This document shows, in pieces, positions 42,513 to 54,320 of a stretch of DNA of 64,000 nt (within the stretch, counting starts at the first letter, position 1; every line of letters starts with the position of its first letter). The position numbers and the translations under genes are program-made. The notes under the pieces were generated by a model. It was not told the DNA's origin and made no database searches. It saw nothing but the letters and a program-made list of their open reading frames with translations. The stretch spans positions 187,902 through 251,901 of the forward strand of contig NZ_QKTW01000025.1 in the NCBI RefSeq assembly GCF_003236175.1. Direction: 5' to 3'. The DNA is from Taibaiella soli. GTDB lineage: Bacteria > Bacteroidota > Bacteroidia > Chitinophagales > Chitinophagaceae.

Positions 42513-45500
42513 ATGATTGGTTTTCTTTCAAAATTATTCGGCGGAAGCAAGTCTGATAAAGACGTAAAACGCATTACGCCGCTGGTTTCAGAAATCAACC
42601 GTGTGTACGGTGAACTGAAATCCCTATCCAATGATGAGCTGCGTAACAAAACTCAGGAATTCCGCCAACGCATCCGCGAGCATCTGAAAGGTATTGATGA
42701 AGAGATTGCAGCAAAAAAGGCTGAAGGAGAACAACATAGCGAAGATGAAATTCAAAACCGCGAAGCGATTTATGATGAAGTAGACAAACTTATCAAAAAG
42801 CGCGACGAACAAATAGAAGAAGTTCTGGAAGAAATCCTTCCGGAAGCATTTGCAGTAGTAAAAGAAACAGCACGCCGCTTTTCCGAAAACCAGCAAATGG
42901 AAGCTACCGCTACCGAACTGGACATGGCGCTGGCTGGCCAGGGCCGTGAATACGTCCGTATCGACGGTCAAAAATCTTACTTTAATAATACCTGGTCTGC
43001 TGCAGGCAGCGTGGTTACCTGGAACATGGTACACTACGACGTACAGCTGATCGGTGGTATCACACTCCATCAGGGTAAAATCGCTGAGATGGCGACGGGT
43101 GAAGGTAAAACACTCGTATCTACCCTGCCTTCTTACCTGAATGCACTCGCCGGCGAAGGCGTACACCTGGTAACGGTGAATGATTATCTCGCCCGTCGTG
43201 ACCAGGAATGGAACGGCCCGCTGTTCGAATGGCTCGGCATTACTGTTGATTGTATCGATAAACACCAGCCAAACTCTCCGGAACGCCGCAAGGCTTATAT
43301 GGCCGATATCGTTTACGGTACAAACAATGAATTCGGTTTCGATTACCTGCGTGACAACATGGTGCATCATCCGGAAGAAATGGTACAACGCAAACACCAT
43401 TTCGCAATGGTCGATGAGGTGGATAGCGTATTGATCGATGATGCGCGTACTCCGCTCATCATTTCCGGTCCGGTACCACGTGGCGACGAACAACAGTTCC
43501 ACATCCTGAAACCGCGCATTGAACGCCTTCTCGAAGCACAGCGCCGTATTACCAACCAAGCGCTCACAGAAGCTAAAAAACTAATTGCCGAAGGCAAAAC
43601 AGATAAAGAAACAGGTGGCCTGGCATTATACCGCTCATTCCGCGGCTTGCCTAAAAACTCTGCGCTCATCAAGTATCTGAGTGAAGAAGGTAACCGTCAG
43701 ATCCTGCAAAAAGCAGAAAACTATTTTATCGGCGAGCAACAACGCAACATGCCGAAAGTAGACGCTGAGCTCTTCTTCGCTATCGATGAAAAAAACAATA
43801 GCGTAGATCTTACAGAAAAAGGTCTTGCGCTGATCACCGGTTCTGGTGAAGATCCAAACTTCTTTATCCTCCCGGATATCGCTACGGCGCTGGCAGACAT
43901 CGAAAAAATGCCTGTTCCCGAAGATGAAAGAAGACAACGCAAAGACGCTCTGATACAGGAATACGCGACCAAAACCGACCGTATCCATTCCGTTCAGCAA
44001 TTGCTGAAAGCATATACCCTCTTCGAAAAAGATGTGGAATATGTAGTAATGGAGGGTAAAGTAAAAATCGTTGACGAACAGACTGGTCGTATTCTTGACG
44101 GTCGTCGTTACAGCGACGGTCTGCACCAGGCGATCGAAGCGAAAGAAAACGTAACAGTGGAAGCTGCTACGCAAACCTTCGCAACAGTAACGCTGCAGAA
44201 CTACTTCCGTATGTACCACAAACTTGGTGGTATGACCGGTACCGCGGAAACTGAAGCAGGTGAATTCTGGGAAATCTACAAACTCGATGTAGTAACGATT
44301 CCAACCAACAGAGTGATCTCACGTAAAGATCAGCAAGATCTGGTGTACAAAACCAAACGTGAAAAATATAAAGCCGTAATTGACGAAATCGAAGCAATGA
44401 CCAGCGTGGGCCGTCCGGTACTCGTAGGTACTACTTCGGTGGAGGTTTCTGAATTGCTGGGCCGTATGCTGCAGCAAAAGAAAATTGCGCATAACGTACT
44501 CAACGCGAAACAACACTCTCGTGAAGCGCAGATCGTTGCTGAAGCCGGTTTGGCTGGCGCGGTGACCATCGCTACCAACATGGCGGGTCGTGGTACGGAT
44601 ATCAAACTCGGCCCTGGTGTGAAAGAAGCGGGTGGTCTGGCCATTATCGGTACAGAACGCCACGAAAGCCGCCGTGTTGACCGCCAGCTGCGTGGTCGTG
44701 CCGGTCGTCAGGGAGATCCGGGTTCTTCTCAGTTCTTCGTTTCTCTGGAAGATGAACTGATGCGCCTCTTCGGTTCTGAGCGTATTGCCGGACTGATGGA
44801 CAAAATGGGCCATAAGGAAGGTGAAGTGCTGCAACACAGCATGATCTCCAAATCCATTGAGCGCGCACAGAAAAAAGTAGAAGAAAACAACTTCGGTACG
44901 CGTAAGCACTTGCTGGAATACGATGACGTAATGAACGCGCAACGTGACGTAATCTACAAACGTCGCAATCACGCGCTGTTTGGCGACCGTCTCAGCATTG
45001 ACCTCGATAACGCAATGTTTGATGTATGCGTAGACGTCGTAGCTCAGTTTGAAGACAACCGCGATTTCGAAGCGTTCAAACTGGAAGTGATGAAACATCT
45101 GGCAATTGAGCCGGAAATCGCCGCAGAAGAATTTGCAAAAAGTGATATCAACACTATTGGTGATAAACTGTACCATCAGGCAAAAACATTCTACACACGC
45201 AAAACCACTGCTATCCGCGAACATATGCTGCCAACACTGGCACAGATTCTGGAGCAGAACGGCGAACGTGTCGAAAACATCGTAATTCCGTTTACCGACG
45301 GTGTCCGCGGTGTTCAGGTGTATGCTAATCTGAAAGAATCAGTAGATTCAGCAGGCCGTCCGATCATCCAGACTCTGGAAAAAACCATGACACTGGGTAT
45401 GATCGACGAATCATGGAAAGACCACCTCCGTGCAATGGACGATCTCCGTCAGTCTGTACAGATGGCACGTATGGAGCAGAAAGATCCGCTTTTGATCTAC

Positions 45501-45842
45501 AAATTCGAAGCGTTCAATCTCTTCAAACAAATGCTGCTGGAAACTAATCGCAATATCGTTTCATTCTTGCTGCGCTCTGGCATTCCAATGCAGGAAGCAC
45601 CGCAGGAAGCACAGGAACTCCCTGAATACCATACCGACATGAGTGACCTCTATGACAACAGAGAGGAAATTGATGAGGCTGGTCAGGATTATGCTGCTGA
45701 CGAACACGATTATTACACGGAACCGGGTGGTGAGGCAAGACAACCAGTACAGGCAGGTCCAAAAATCGGCCGTAATGATCCTTGTCCTTGCGGAAGCGGT
45801 AAGAAATACAAAAACTGCCACGGTCGCGGATTAGTAAGCTAA
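42513..45842 (+). CDS. secA: Preprotein translocase ATPase SecA
   Basis: ATP-driven motor of the Sec translocon. 1109 residues, at the long end of the family as usual in Bacteroidota. Walker A is in [14 protein letters not shown], the DEAD-like motif is [19 protein letters not shown], and the second helicase domain has [16 protein letters not shown] and [16 protein letters not shown]. The C-terminal zinc-binding SEC-C tail is complete ([14 protein letters not shown]). The gene is monocistronic, with its own promoter and terminator. Confidence 0.97.
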   Translation: MIGFLSKLFGGSKSDKDVKRITPLVSEINRVYGELKSLSNDELRNKTQEFRQRIREHLKGIDEEIAAKKAEGEQHSEDEIQNREAIYDEVDKLIKKRDEQIEEVLEEILPEAFAVVKETARRFSENQQMEATATELDMALAGQGREYVRIDGQKSYFNNTWSAAGSVVTWNMVHYDVQLIGGITLHQGKIAEMATGEGKTLVSTLPSYLNALAGEGVHLVTVNDYLARRDQEWNGPLFEWLGITVDCIDKHQPNSPERRKAYMADIVYGTNNEFGFDYLRDNMVHHPEEMVQRKHHFAMVDEVDSVLIDDARTPLIISGPVPRGDEQQFHILKPRIERLLEAQRRITNQALTEAKKLIAEGKTDKETGGLALYRSFRGLPKNSALIKYLSEEGNRQILQKAENYFIGEQQRNMPKVDAELFFAIDEKNNSVDLTEKGLALITGSGEDPNFFILPDIATALADIEKMPVPEDERRQRKDALIQEYATKTDRIHSVQQLLKAYTLFEKDVEYVVMEGKVKIVDEQTGRILDGRRYSDGLHQAIEAKENVTVEAATQTFATVTLQNYFRMYHKLGGMTGTAETEAGEFWEIYKLDVVTIPTNRVISRKDQQDLVYKTKREKYKAVIDEIEAMTSVGRPVLVGTTSVEVSELLGRMLQQKKIAHNVLNAKQHSREAQIVAEAGLAGAVTIATNMAGRGTDIKLGPGVKEAGGLAIIGTERHESRRVDRQLRGRAGRQGDPGSSQFFVSLEDELMRLFGSERIAGLMDKMGHKEGEVLQHSMISKSIERAQKKVEENNFGTRKHLLEYDDVMNAQRDVIYKRRNHALFGDRLSIDLDNAMFDVCVDVVAQFEDNRDFEAFKLEVMKHLAIEPEIAAEEFAKSDINTIGDKLYHQAKTFYTRKTTAIREHMLPTLAQILEQNGERVENIVIPFTDGVRGVQVYANLKESVDSAGRPIIQTLEKTMTLGMIDESWKDHLRAMDDLRQSVQMARMEQKDPLLIYKFEAFNLFKQMLLETNRNIVSFLLRSGIPMQEAPQEAQELPEYHTDMSDLYDNREEIDEAGQDYAADEHDYYTEPGGEARQPVQAGPKIGRNDPCPCGSGKKYKNCHGRGLVS

Positions 45843-45868
45843 TTTTTCATAACCGTACATAAAGAGAA

Positions 45869-45898
45869 GCCGCTGTAAGCAATTACAGCGGCTTTTTT
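45869..45898 (+). terminator. secA terminator
   Basis: GCCGCTGTAA pairs perfectly with TTACAGCGGC around GCAA, followed by six T. Confidence 0.92.
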
Positions 45899-45918
45899 AT
45901 TTGGGCGCCCTAAGTAGG

Positions 45919-45955
45919 TTTCCCGCAAAGACGCGTAAGAGGCAAAGACGCAAAG
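45919..45955. repeat. CCCGCAAAGACGCNAAGAGG element, copy 1
   Basis: TTCCCGCAAAGACGC, then TAAGAGGCAAAGACGCAAAG. It is a direct echo of GCAAAGACGCAAAG and recurs at 48869 and 63779. I recall similar elements from many Bacteroidota intergenic regions. Confidence 0.6.
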
Positions 45956-46032
45956 CTCTCACAACAGATCACTCCCTTTCAGGTTTTGAATTTTGACTTT
46001 TAAATTTCGCAAACACCATACCTTTAAACAAT

Positions 46033-47529
46033 ATGATCCGAGCTATTCTGTTTTCTTCCCTGATTCTTGCTGCAACGCTGGCCAATGCCCAAACAAACTG
46101 GCAATTAAAAAGTCCGGCGAAAAATAAAATCTGCGGCGCGTCAGTTGAAGAGGCTTATAAAAAACTCAATGACAGAACTGCTAAAAACGTAATTGTCGCC
46201 GTGATTGATATTGGCACCGACATTACGCATGAAGACCTGAAAGGCATGATCTGGACCAATCCCAGGGAGATTGCAGGCAATGGCATTGATGACGACCACA
46301 ACGGTTATATCGATGATATCAACGGCTGGAATTTTATCGGAGGTAAAAACGGTAACCTGCTATACGAAGCGACCGAAGAAACCCGCATGTATCAAACATT
46401 ACGCAAACAATGGTTCGGCCGGGATACAACCAATCTCAAAGAAGCTGACAGTGCAGCGTTCGCCCAATTTAAAAAAGCAAAAAAACAATACATCGTTGCA
46501 CAAAAACAACGTGACGGCGACGCCAAATCGATGACCACGATCTACAATCTCAATCAGCATTGGTTCTGGCGGCAAATCTTTCATATGGCAGCGGGCGGTA
46601 AACAATTTGACACAGACATCGCAGAAGCCAAAGAGATGACGGTACAAGGCGCTGCCTACAATAAAATCAATGTCGATTCACAACGCATCGCTATTGTGGG
46701 CGATGACCCAACCAATCCGCACGAACGCTATTATGGCAATAACGAAGTGTACACGTCAGCATCCACACATGGCACCCATACTGCGGGCATTATTGCAGCC
46801 GTGCGAAACAATAACATTGGCATCAATGGCGTCAGTAACGATGTGCGCATCATGGTGCTCCGTGCGGTGCCCTGGGGCGATGAGCGCGATAAAGATATTG
46901 CCAATGCGATTCGCTACGCGGCTGACAATGGTGCATCGATCATCAATATGAGTTTTGGCAAGTACAAATCTCCGGATAAATCGGTGGTAGATTCCGCGAT
47001 TGCTTACGCGACTGCAAAAGATGTATTGTTCATACATTCTGCCGGCAACGAATCAAAAAATATTGACACGGTAAATTGTTATCCAAATCCACGCAGTTCA
47101 GCTGCAGATGCTAACGACAGTAACTGGATTGAAGTAGGTGCCAATGGCAAAAAGAAAGGCAAAAAGCTACCGGCGAGTTTCTCCAATTATGGTCAACATG
47201 CTGTGGATATTTTTGCACCGGGTGAAAACATCTACGCTACATTGCCCGGGAACCAATACGGCAAAGAATCCGGCACGAGTATGGCCGGCCCTGTAGTGGC
47301 AGGTGTTGCAGCAATCATCCGTGCTTATTTCCCCGACCTTTCAGCAGCGGAAGTAAAATCACTCCTGGTAAAAACTGCGTACAAATACGATGGTAAAGTG
47401 CGCACACCCGGACACAAAAAAATGAAGGTGAAGTTTTCTACGCTTAGTGTAGCCGGAGGCATTGTAGATGCAGCAGCAGCGGTAGATGCAGCGAAGAAAG
47501 AGAAAACCCTTATTTCTTTGCAAAAGTAA
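46033..47529 (+). CDS. Subtilisin-like S8 peptidase
   Basis: 498 residues with a signal peptide (1-19). Catalytic triad: Asp59 in VIDIGTD, His246 in THGTHTAGI, Ser416 in SGTSMAGPVVAG. About 185 residues separate Asp and His, much more than in ordinary subtilisins. The extra part (about 90-215) is Lys/Gln-rich and probably a helical insertion. There is no C-terminal sorting domain, so it is probably periplasmic. Its last codons overlap the converging RNA ligase gene by 20 bases. Confidence 0.92.
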   Translation: MIRAILFSSLILAATLANAQTNWQLKSPAKNKICGASVEEAYKKLNDRTAKNVIVAVIDIGTDITHEDLKGMIWTNPREIAGNGIDDDHNGYIDDINGWNFIGGKNGNLLYEATEETRMYQTLRKQWFGRDTTNLKEADSAAFAQFKKAKKQYIVAQKQRDGDAKSMTTIYNLNQHWFWRQIFHMAAGGKQFDTDIAEAKEMTVQGAAYNKINVDSQRIAIVGDDPTNPHERYYGNNEVYTSASTHGTHTAGIIAAVRNNNIGINGVSNDVRIMVLRAVPWGDERDKDIANAIRYAADNGASIINMSFGKYKSPDKSVVDSAIAYATAKDVLFIHSAGNESKNIDTVNCYPNPRSSAADANDSNWIEVGANGKKKGKKLPASFSNYGQHAVDIFAPGENIYATLPGNQYGKESGTSMAGPVVAGVAAIIRAYFPDLSAAEVKSLLVKTAYKYDGKVRTPGHKKMKVKFSTLSVAGGIVDAAAAVDAAKKEKTLISLQK

Positions 47530-48079
47530 AATGCCCCACGGGCGTCCAGACACCATCGTCTAGCCGTAACAAGGTGAAATTTTCCTGCATAAAGGCCGCA
47601 TCAAACACGCGGTCTTTAAATCTGGCCCAGAGCTCCCGGAATTTTCGCGGTTCGGTATCTCTGTAGGCAACGGTGACATGCGGCGTAAAATGCTTCATCC
47701 AGATCACCTGCGCACTGCGCGTTTCTTCCCAGATGCGCTGCAAGGTTTGAAATAAATGAACCAATTCGGGATTGTCTTCCAGATGCATAAACAGCACTGG
47801 TGTCTTTGGATTGGGAAAGCAAGAAAAATCCCGCAATACAATTTTGAATGGATGGATTAAATCAGCAACTTGTTGAAAAACCGGACTTTTCTCAACAGCT
47901 GCCGTCGCTTTAAACGGCGGAATAAGCGTAATATGAACCGGCCGGGAAAGTGATTTTTTAAACCCGAAATCCTGACTGATCTCACGTTGCACAATCCTGA
48001 CTTTTTCATTCACACCTTCAGGAAACAGTAATGCTACCAGGTAAAGGTTAGTTCCGGCAGTCTGTTCGGGATGATTCAT
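47510..48079 (-). CDS. 2'-5' RNA ligase / cyclic phosphodiesterase family protein
   Basis: 189 residues with the two HxTx motifs of the 2H phosphoesterase superfamily: HITLIPPF near residue 48 and HVTVAYRD near residue 133. Members ligate or hydrolyse 2'-5' or 2',3'-cyclic phosphate ends of RNA (ThpR-like). Spacing between the motifs is normal. It overlaps the subtilisin gene tail to tail by 20 bases. Confidence 0.88.
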   Translation of the reverse strand: MNHPEQTAGTNLYLVALLFPEGVNEKVRIVQREISQDFGFKKSLSRPVHITLIPPFKATAAVEKSPVFQQVADLIHPFKIVLRDFSCFPNPKTPVLFMHLEDNPELVHLFQTLQRIWEETRSAQVIWMKHFTPHVTVAYRDTEPRKFRELWARFKDRVFDAAFMQENFTLLRLDDGVWTPVGHFTFAKK

Positions 48080-48188
48080 AGCTGACCAATGGCTGTTTCC
48101 TACACATTTATAATAACATACAAAAGAAACGAAATATATTTACAAAAAGCAATTATCAAGCCGTTTTTCATTTTTAATCATTAGTTTT

Positions 48189-48196
48189 TACCTTTG
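48189..48196 (+). promoter_or_regulatory. -7 box before the DUF6580 gene
   Basis: TACCTTTG, 19 bases before the ATG at 48216. No clear -33 TTTG. Confidence 0.4.
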
Positions 48197-48215
48197 TTTC
48201 CAGAAGATTAATCAG

Positions 48216-48770
48216 ATGAAACGTAACTATTCAAATATCCTGATCGCTGCCGGCCTTATTTTCATGGCTGCGGCTACGCGCGTATTAAATGCAGATATGC
48301 ACCTGTACAACTTTGCTCCTGTTGCCGCACTCGGCCTGTTCAGCGGTGCAGTGATCAAAGACAAGCGTTATGCATTCCTGCTGGCGCTGCTCGGTCAGTT
48401 CGCTGCAGATCTGTATTTCCAGCTGTTCACCAACGTACAAGGTTTCTACGGCATATCTCAACTGTTCACTTATGCAGGGCTGATCTCCGCTACATTCCTC
48501 GGGACTAAAATGGGTGCTGTAAAACCAGTAAAAGTATTGGGTTACACACTTGGCGCTTCTACCCTTTTCTTCATCGTTTCTAACTTTGGTGTTTGGGCAG
48601 AAGGCATGTATGGTTACAACTTTGCCGGACTGGTAAAAACTTACACAATGGGTTTGCCATTCTTTAAAAACACCATTCTGGGTGATCTTTCAGGTAGTGT
48701 AGTATTATTTGGCCTGTACACTTTATTGCAACGTTCTTTCTTCTCGAAAATGGAAAAAGCAACTGCTTAA
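48216..48770 (+). CDS. DUF6580-type putative transport membrane protein
   Basis: 184 residues with five to six hydrophobic segments (about 8-24, 33-50, 55-75, 83-100, 108-128, 150-170). The pattern RVLNADMHLYNFAPVAALGLFSGA and GDLSGSVVLFGLY is that of the DUF6580 family, which resembles the substrate-binding S subunits of ECF vitamin transporters. No energy-coupling genes are nearby, and the upstream 136 bases show no riboswitch I can recognise, so the substrate is unknown. Confidence 0.8.
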   Translation: MKRNYSNILIAAGLIFMAAATRVLNADMHLYNFAPVAALGLFSGAVIKDKRYAFLLALLGQFAADLYFQLFTNVQGFYGISQLFTYAGLISATFLGTKMGAVKPVKVLGYTLGASTLFFIVSNFGVWAEGMYGYNFAGLVKTYTMGLPFFKNTILGDLSGSVVLFGLYTLLQRSFFSKMEKATA

Positions 48771-48793
48771 TTCCTTTCTCGAGATTTTTATAG

Positions 48794-48824
48794 AAGCGCA
48801 TTCCTCACGGGTGCGCTTTTTTTA
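48794..48824 (+). terminator. Terminator after the DUF6580 gene
   Basis: AAGCGCA pairs with TGCGCTT around TTCCTCACGGG, followed by five T. Confidence 0.78.
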
Positions 48825-48829
48825 TAATA

Positions 48830-48868
48830 CCCCAATACCCTAAAGGGGAATTTCAGCGCGAGTAATAA
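48830..48868 (+). repeat. CCCCTNAAGGGG element, copy after DUF6580
   Basis: ACCCCAATACCCTAAAGGGG then AATTTCAGCGCGAGTAA. Same orientation relative to its gene as the xerD copy (AGCGCGAGT tail). Confidence 0.55.
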
Positions 48869-48906
48869 TTTCCCGCAAAGATGCATAAGTGGCAAAGGGC
48901 GCAAAG
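48869..48906. repeat. CCCGCAAAGACGCNAAGAGG element, copy 2
   Basis: TTCCCGCAAAGATGCATAAG then TGGCAAAGGGCGCAAAG. It abuts the preceding repeat directly. Confidence 0.6.
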
Positions 48907-48939
48907 CACTCGCAATTTTTTACTTTTGAATTTTGACTT

Positions 48940-49248
48940 TTGAATTTAAACGAAGTAAAGATCAAAGAAAACTCATGGTTTGCCCGGCTCGCAGCGGCAA
49001 AACTCGGCAGTGAGCGGGTAGCGATTGTCTGGCGACACACCATTCATCTGCACAATACTACAAAATCTGAATTCCTTGCAGATCAAAGATGGGTAGATCA
49101 CGAACTAAAACATGTGGAACAATTTGAACGCTATGGCTGGCTGCAATTTGCCTTTTTGTATCTCATAGAGAGTATCCGCCACGGTTATTTCAATAATAAA
49201 TTTGAACAAGAAGCCAGAGAAGCAGAAAACGCCAAATCTCACCCCTGA
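48940..49248 (+). CDS. Small protein with HExxH motif
   Basis: 102 residues. VDHELKHVEQFERYG contains HELKH, the zinc-binding HExxH of metallopeptidases, followed by IRHGYFNN and an EAREAE stretch that could give the third ligand. It looks like a minimal zincin domain without the usual extra modules. No ATG precedes the conserved part; the only nearby start in frame is TTG at 48940, which lies in repeat-like sequence (TTTGACTTTTGAATT). The last codons (SHP-stop) come from a CCCC/GGGG repeat at 49238. Both ends of the gene thus seem to be repeat-derived. Confidence 0.65.
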   Translation: MNLNEVKIKENSWFARLAAAKLGSERVAIVWRHTIHLHNTTKSEFLADQRWVDHELKHVEQFERYGWLQFAFLYLIESIRHGYFNNKFEQEAREAENAKSHP

Positions 49249-49272
49249 TTTCTAAAGGGGAATCTCTGCGCA
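49238..49272 (+). repeat. CCCCTNAAGGGG element over the stop codon of the HExxH gene
   Basis: TCTCACCCCTGATTTCTAAAGGGGA. The stop TGA lies inside. It forms an inverted pair with the copy at 49290. Confidence 0.55.
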
Positions 49273-49289
49273 GGTCGGCCCACAAAATT

Positions 49290-49330
49290 TACTCGCACCG
49301 GAACTCCTCTTTAGGGGTTTTGGGGCTAGG
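49290..49330 (-). repeat. CCCCTNAAGGGG element, inverted copy
   Basis: TTACTCGCACCGGAACTCCT then CTTTAGGGGTTTTGGGG, the reverse of the copies above. Confidence 0.5.
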
Positions 49331-49376
49331 ATAATTCAGTCGCGGGTATTATCTTTGCCGGAAATTAGAATTTTCC

Positions 49377-49631
49377 ATGCCACAAAAAATAAAACCAACA
49401 AGTCGTCAAAAGAGCATGTTTTTTCTGCATGTGGTTGTTTACTTCGTAGCTATGGCCGCAATCTGGTATCTCTATAAAGCAGAAGGCGATCGTACGCACA
49501 AATGGGTTTATCCTTGGCAGGCATGGATTACAGCAGCATGGGGCCTCGGTATCATCGGCCACGCTTGTTCGCTGTTTACATTCTACGAAGACAAAGGTCT
49601 GGACGAATACCACCGTCAAATGCACAATTAG
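49377..49631 (+). CDS. 2TM-domain protein
   Basis: 84 residues with two membrane helices (about 14-34 and 49-69), joined by KAEGDRTHKWVYPWQAW. This is the 2TM domain seen alone or fused to LytTR regulators in Bacteroidota. It is a small inner-membrane protein; its role is unknown. TATCTTTG at 49350 could be its -7 box. A terminator follows at 49660. Confidence 0.8.
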   Translation: MPQKIKPTSRQKSMFFLHVVVYFVAMAAIWYLYKAEGDRTHKWVYPWQAWITAAWGLGIIGHACSLFTFYEDKGLDEYHRQMHN

Positions 49632-49659
49632 TATCAGGTTCCTGATAAAAATCATATAT

Positions 49660-49690
49660 AAAACCCCTTGCATTAACGCGAGGGGTTTTT
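49660..49690 (+). terminator. Terminator after the 2TM gene
   Basis: AAAACCCCT pairs with AGGGGTTTT across TGCATTAACGCG, with a further T. It isolates the 2TM gene from the kinase gene. Confidence 0.8.
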
Positions 49691-49717
49691 AATTTTAGAC
49701 TATATCGCTATATAATC

Positions 49718-52348
<2,631 letters not shown>

Positions 52349-52355
52349 TAAATAG

Positions 52356-52400
52356 CCTGTTTGTGAATAATTAAAGAATACTTAATCACAAACAGGTTTT
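52356..52400 (+). terminator. Hairpin between the hybrid kinase and the receiver gene
   Basis: CCTGTTTGTGA pairs perfectly with TCACAAACAGG across 19 bases, followed by TTTT. It would separate or attenuate expression of the two signalling genes. Confidence 0.72.
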
Positions 52401-52449
52401 GGCATTTTAATATATTTATCTATTTTTCTACAAAATCTAATCAATTTCT

Positions 52450-52962
52450 ATGGCAGACCAAAAGCGCGTCATTTTCCTGGTCGATGATGAACCTATTCAG
52501 AACGAAATGTTGAAGGACTACCTGTCTGAACGTTTTTTGTATGATATCAAGGTTTACGACAATGGCGAAGAAGCATTGCAAAACCTGAATCTGAACCCGG
52601 AAATTGTTGTGCTGGATTACCATCTGAATGCACATCGCGCTGACGCAAAAAACGGCGTGGAAATCCTGAAGGAGATCAAAGACAAAGCACCAGACACTCA
52701 GGTGATTATGCTTTCTGGTCAGGATAAAATCGAAGTTGCTGTAGACAGTATCAAATATGGTGCTTACGACTACGTGGTAAAAGGCGAAACTGCTTTTTCA
52801 CGTACAGAAAACATCCTGAATAATATCAGCGAACTGCACAAAGTAAAAACCATCAATAATGCATATAAAAAGACCATTATCCTGCTTGCCGTAGGTATTG
52901 GCCTGATCATTCTGCTGGCGTTTTACCTGATGTTCTTCACAGACGCTTATTCCCATTTATAA
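52450..52962 (+). CDS. Receiver-domain protein with a C-terminal membrane helix
   Basis: 170 residues. The receiver domain (1-130) has the acidic pair in LVDDEP, phospho-acceptor Asp56 in VVLDYH, MLSGQD and the conserved Lys in VVKGE. There is no DNA-binding or enzymatic output. Instead a single hydrophobic helix (about 144-166, TIILLAVGIGLIILLAFYLMF) anchors the protein with a seven-residue tail. That is unusual for a response regulator. It is likely to take phosphate from the HPt domain encoded just upstream, acting as a membrane-localised sink or allosteric partner. Confidence 0.9.
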   Translation: MADQKRVIFLVDDEPIQNEMLKDYLSERFLYDIKVYDNGEEALQNLNLNPEIVVLDYHLNAHRADAKNGVEILKEIKDKAPDTQVIMLSGQDKIEVAVDSIKYGAYDYVVKGETAFSRTENILNNISELHKVKTINNAYKKTIILLAVGIGLIILLAFYLMFFTDAYSHL

Positions 52963-52999
52963 ACCTTGACCCGCGTCTCCTTTTTTACAGCATCTTATT

Positions 53000-53007
53000 T
53001 ACATTTG
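53000..53007 (+). promoter_or_regulatory. -7 box before the aminotransferase gene
   Basis: TACATTTG, 27 bases before the ATG at 53035. A TTG at 52966 is about 31 bases further upstream, longer than the usual spacing. Confidence 0.35.
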
Positions 53008-53034
53008 CTGCTTCTATTTTATTAAGTGCACATC

Positions 53035-54225
53035 ATGCAATTAGCAGACAGACTGAAAAGATTCTCTGAGCCACAAACGATTCGTATGGCCAAACTCAGC
53101 CGCGAACTGAAAGCTCAGGGTCTGGATATTATTGATTTAAGCCTCGGCGAACCGGACTTCCGTACGCCTGAACATATTTGCAACGCCGCTACTGAAGCGA
53201 TGAACGCCGGTTATACCAAGTATCCGCCGGTAGCTGGTATCCCAGAATTACGTGCAGCGATCTGCACCAAATTACAACGCGACAACGGCCTGCAATATGC
53301 ACCGGAAGAAGTAATGGTATCCACTGGCGCAAAACAATCTCTGGCTAACGCAATTCTCTGTACGATTAATCCGGGTGATGAAGTAATCATCCCTACTCCA
53401 TTCTGGGTTACTTATGGCGCACTTGTACAATTAGCAGAAGGCACGAACGTGTTTGTGGATTGCACCATCGATACGGATTTTAAAATTACACCCGCGCAAC
53501 TGGAAGCAGCGATTACAGAGAAAACAAGAATGTTTATTTTCTCTTCGCCTTGCAACCCAACAGGTACCGTTTATAGCAAAGAAGACCTCGCTGCATTGGT
53601 AGCAGTTTTCGAACGCTATCCGAATATCCTGGTCATCAGCGACGAGATTTACGAATACATCAATTTCCGCGGCGGGCATGAAAGCATTGCTCAGTTCCCG
53701 TCCATGCGCAACCGTACAGTTGTTGTCAACGGATTCTCTAAAGGGTTCGCGATGACTGGCTGGCGTCTGGGTTATATGGCTGGTCCGAAAGAAATTGTAC
53801 AAGCCTGTGAAAAATTCCAGGGGCAGTTTACATCGGGTGCCAATTCTATTTCGCAGCGGGCGGGCGTGGTAGCGCTCACTGGCGATATGGCACCAACGAA
53901 GCTGATGACTGAAGCATTTCTGCAACGTCGTGATTTTATCATTCCGGCACTGGCGAATATTCCAGGTGTGAAGATCAATAATCCGGAAGGCGCGTTTTAT
54001 GCATTTCCCGATATCAGCTCTTTCTTTGGAAAATCTTTCGGAGAAACGACCATCAACAACGATGAAGAAATGGCAATGTATCTGCTCCACGAAGGTCATG
54101 TAACAACCGTAATGGGCAGCGCTTTCGGTGCAAACAGGTGTCTCCGTCTTTCTTTTGCCACCAGCATGGGAAATCTGGAGAACGCTGTAAAACGCATTGC
54201 AGAAGCATTGGGCAAATTGAAATAG
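53035..54225 (+). CDS. Class I/II PLP-dependent aminotransferase (aspartate aminotransferase-like)
   Basis: 396 residues from the ATG at 53035 (MQLADRLKRFSEPQT); three codons upstream start at GTG and add nothing. Fold type I features: LGEPDF, STGAKQSLANAIL, SSPCNPTG, SDEIYE and the PLP lysine in NGFSKGFAMTGWRLGY. C-terminal FGANRCLRLSFA carries the substrate-carboxylate Arg. It resembles subgroup I-gamma aspartate transaminases. Substrate preference between Asp and other dicarboxylic or aromatic amino acids cannot be decided here. Confidence 0.93.
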   Translation: MQLADRLKRFSEPQTIRMAKLSRELKAQGLDIIDLSLGEPDFRTPEHICNAATEAMNAGYTKYPPVAGIPELRAAICTKLQRDNGLQYAPEEVMVSTGAKQSLANAILCTINPGDEVIIPTPFWVTYGALVQLAEGTNVFVDCTIDTDFKITPAQLEAAITEKTRMFIFSSPCNPTGTVYSKEDLAALVAVFERYPNILVISDEIYEYINFRGGHESIAQFPSMRNRTVVVNGFSKGFAMTGWRLGYMAGPKEIVQACEKFQGQFTSGANSISQRAGVVALTGDMAPTKLMTEAFLQRRDFIIPALANIPGVKINNPEGAFYAFPDISSFFGKSFGETTINNDEEMAMYLLHEGHVTTVMGSAFGANRCLRLSFATSMGNLENAVKRIAEALGKLK

Positions 54226-54251
54226 TTTTTTAGGTTTCCTCTTTTATAGTG

Positions 54252-54281
54252 AAAGGCTGTCTGGATCAGACGGCCTTTTTA
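54252..54281 (+). terminator. Terminator after the aminotransferase gene
   Basis: AAAGGCTGTCTG and CAGACGGCCTTT pair (one T-G) around GAT, followed by TT. Confidence 0.82.
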
Positions 54282-54320
54282 GTTTTTATCGATAATATTG
54301 CGGCCTAATAAACATTCCTG

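Noticed and set aside
44319..45224. 301-codon minus-strand frame inside secA
   Set aside because: Antisense shadow of SecA; composition is typical of reverse-strand translation.
48080..48215. Vitamin riboswitch before the DUF6580 transporter-like gene
   Set aside because: The gap is AT-rich and only about 136 bases; no conserved riboswitch core could be recognised.
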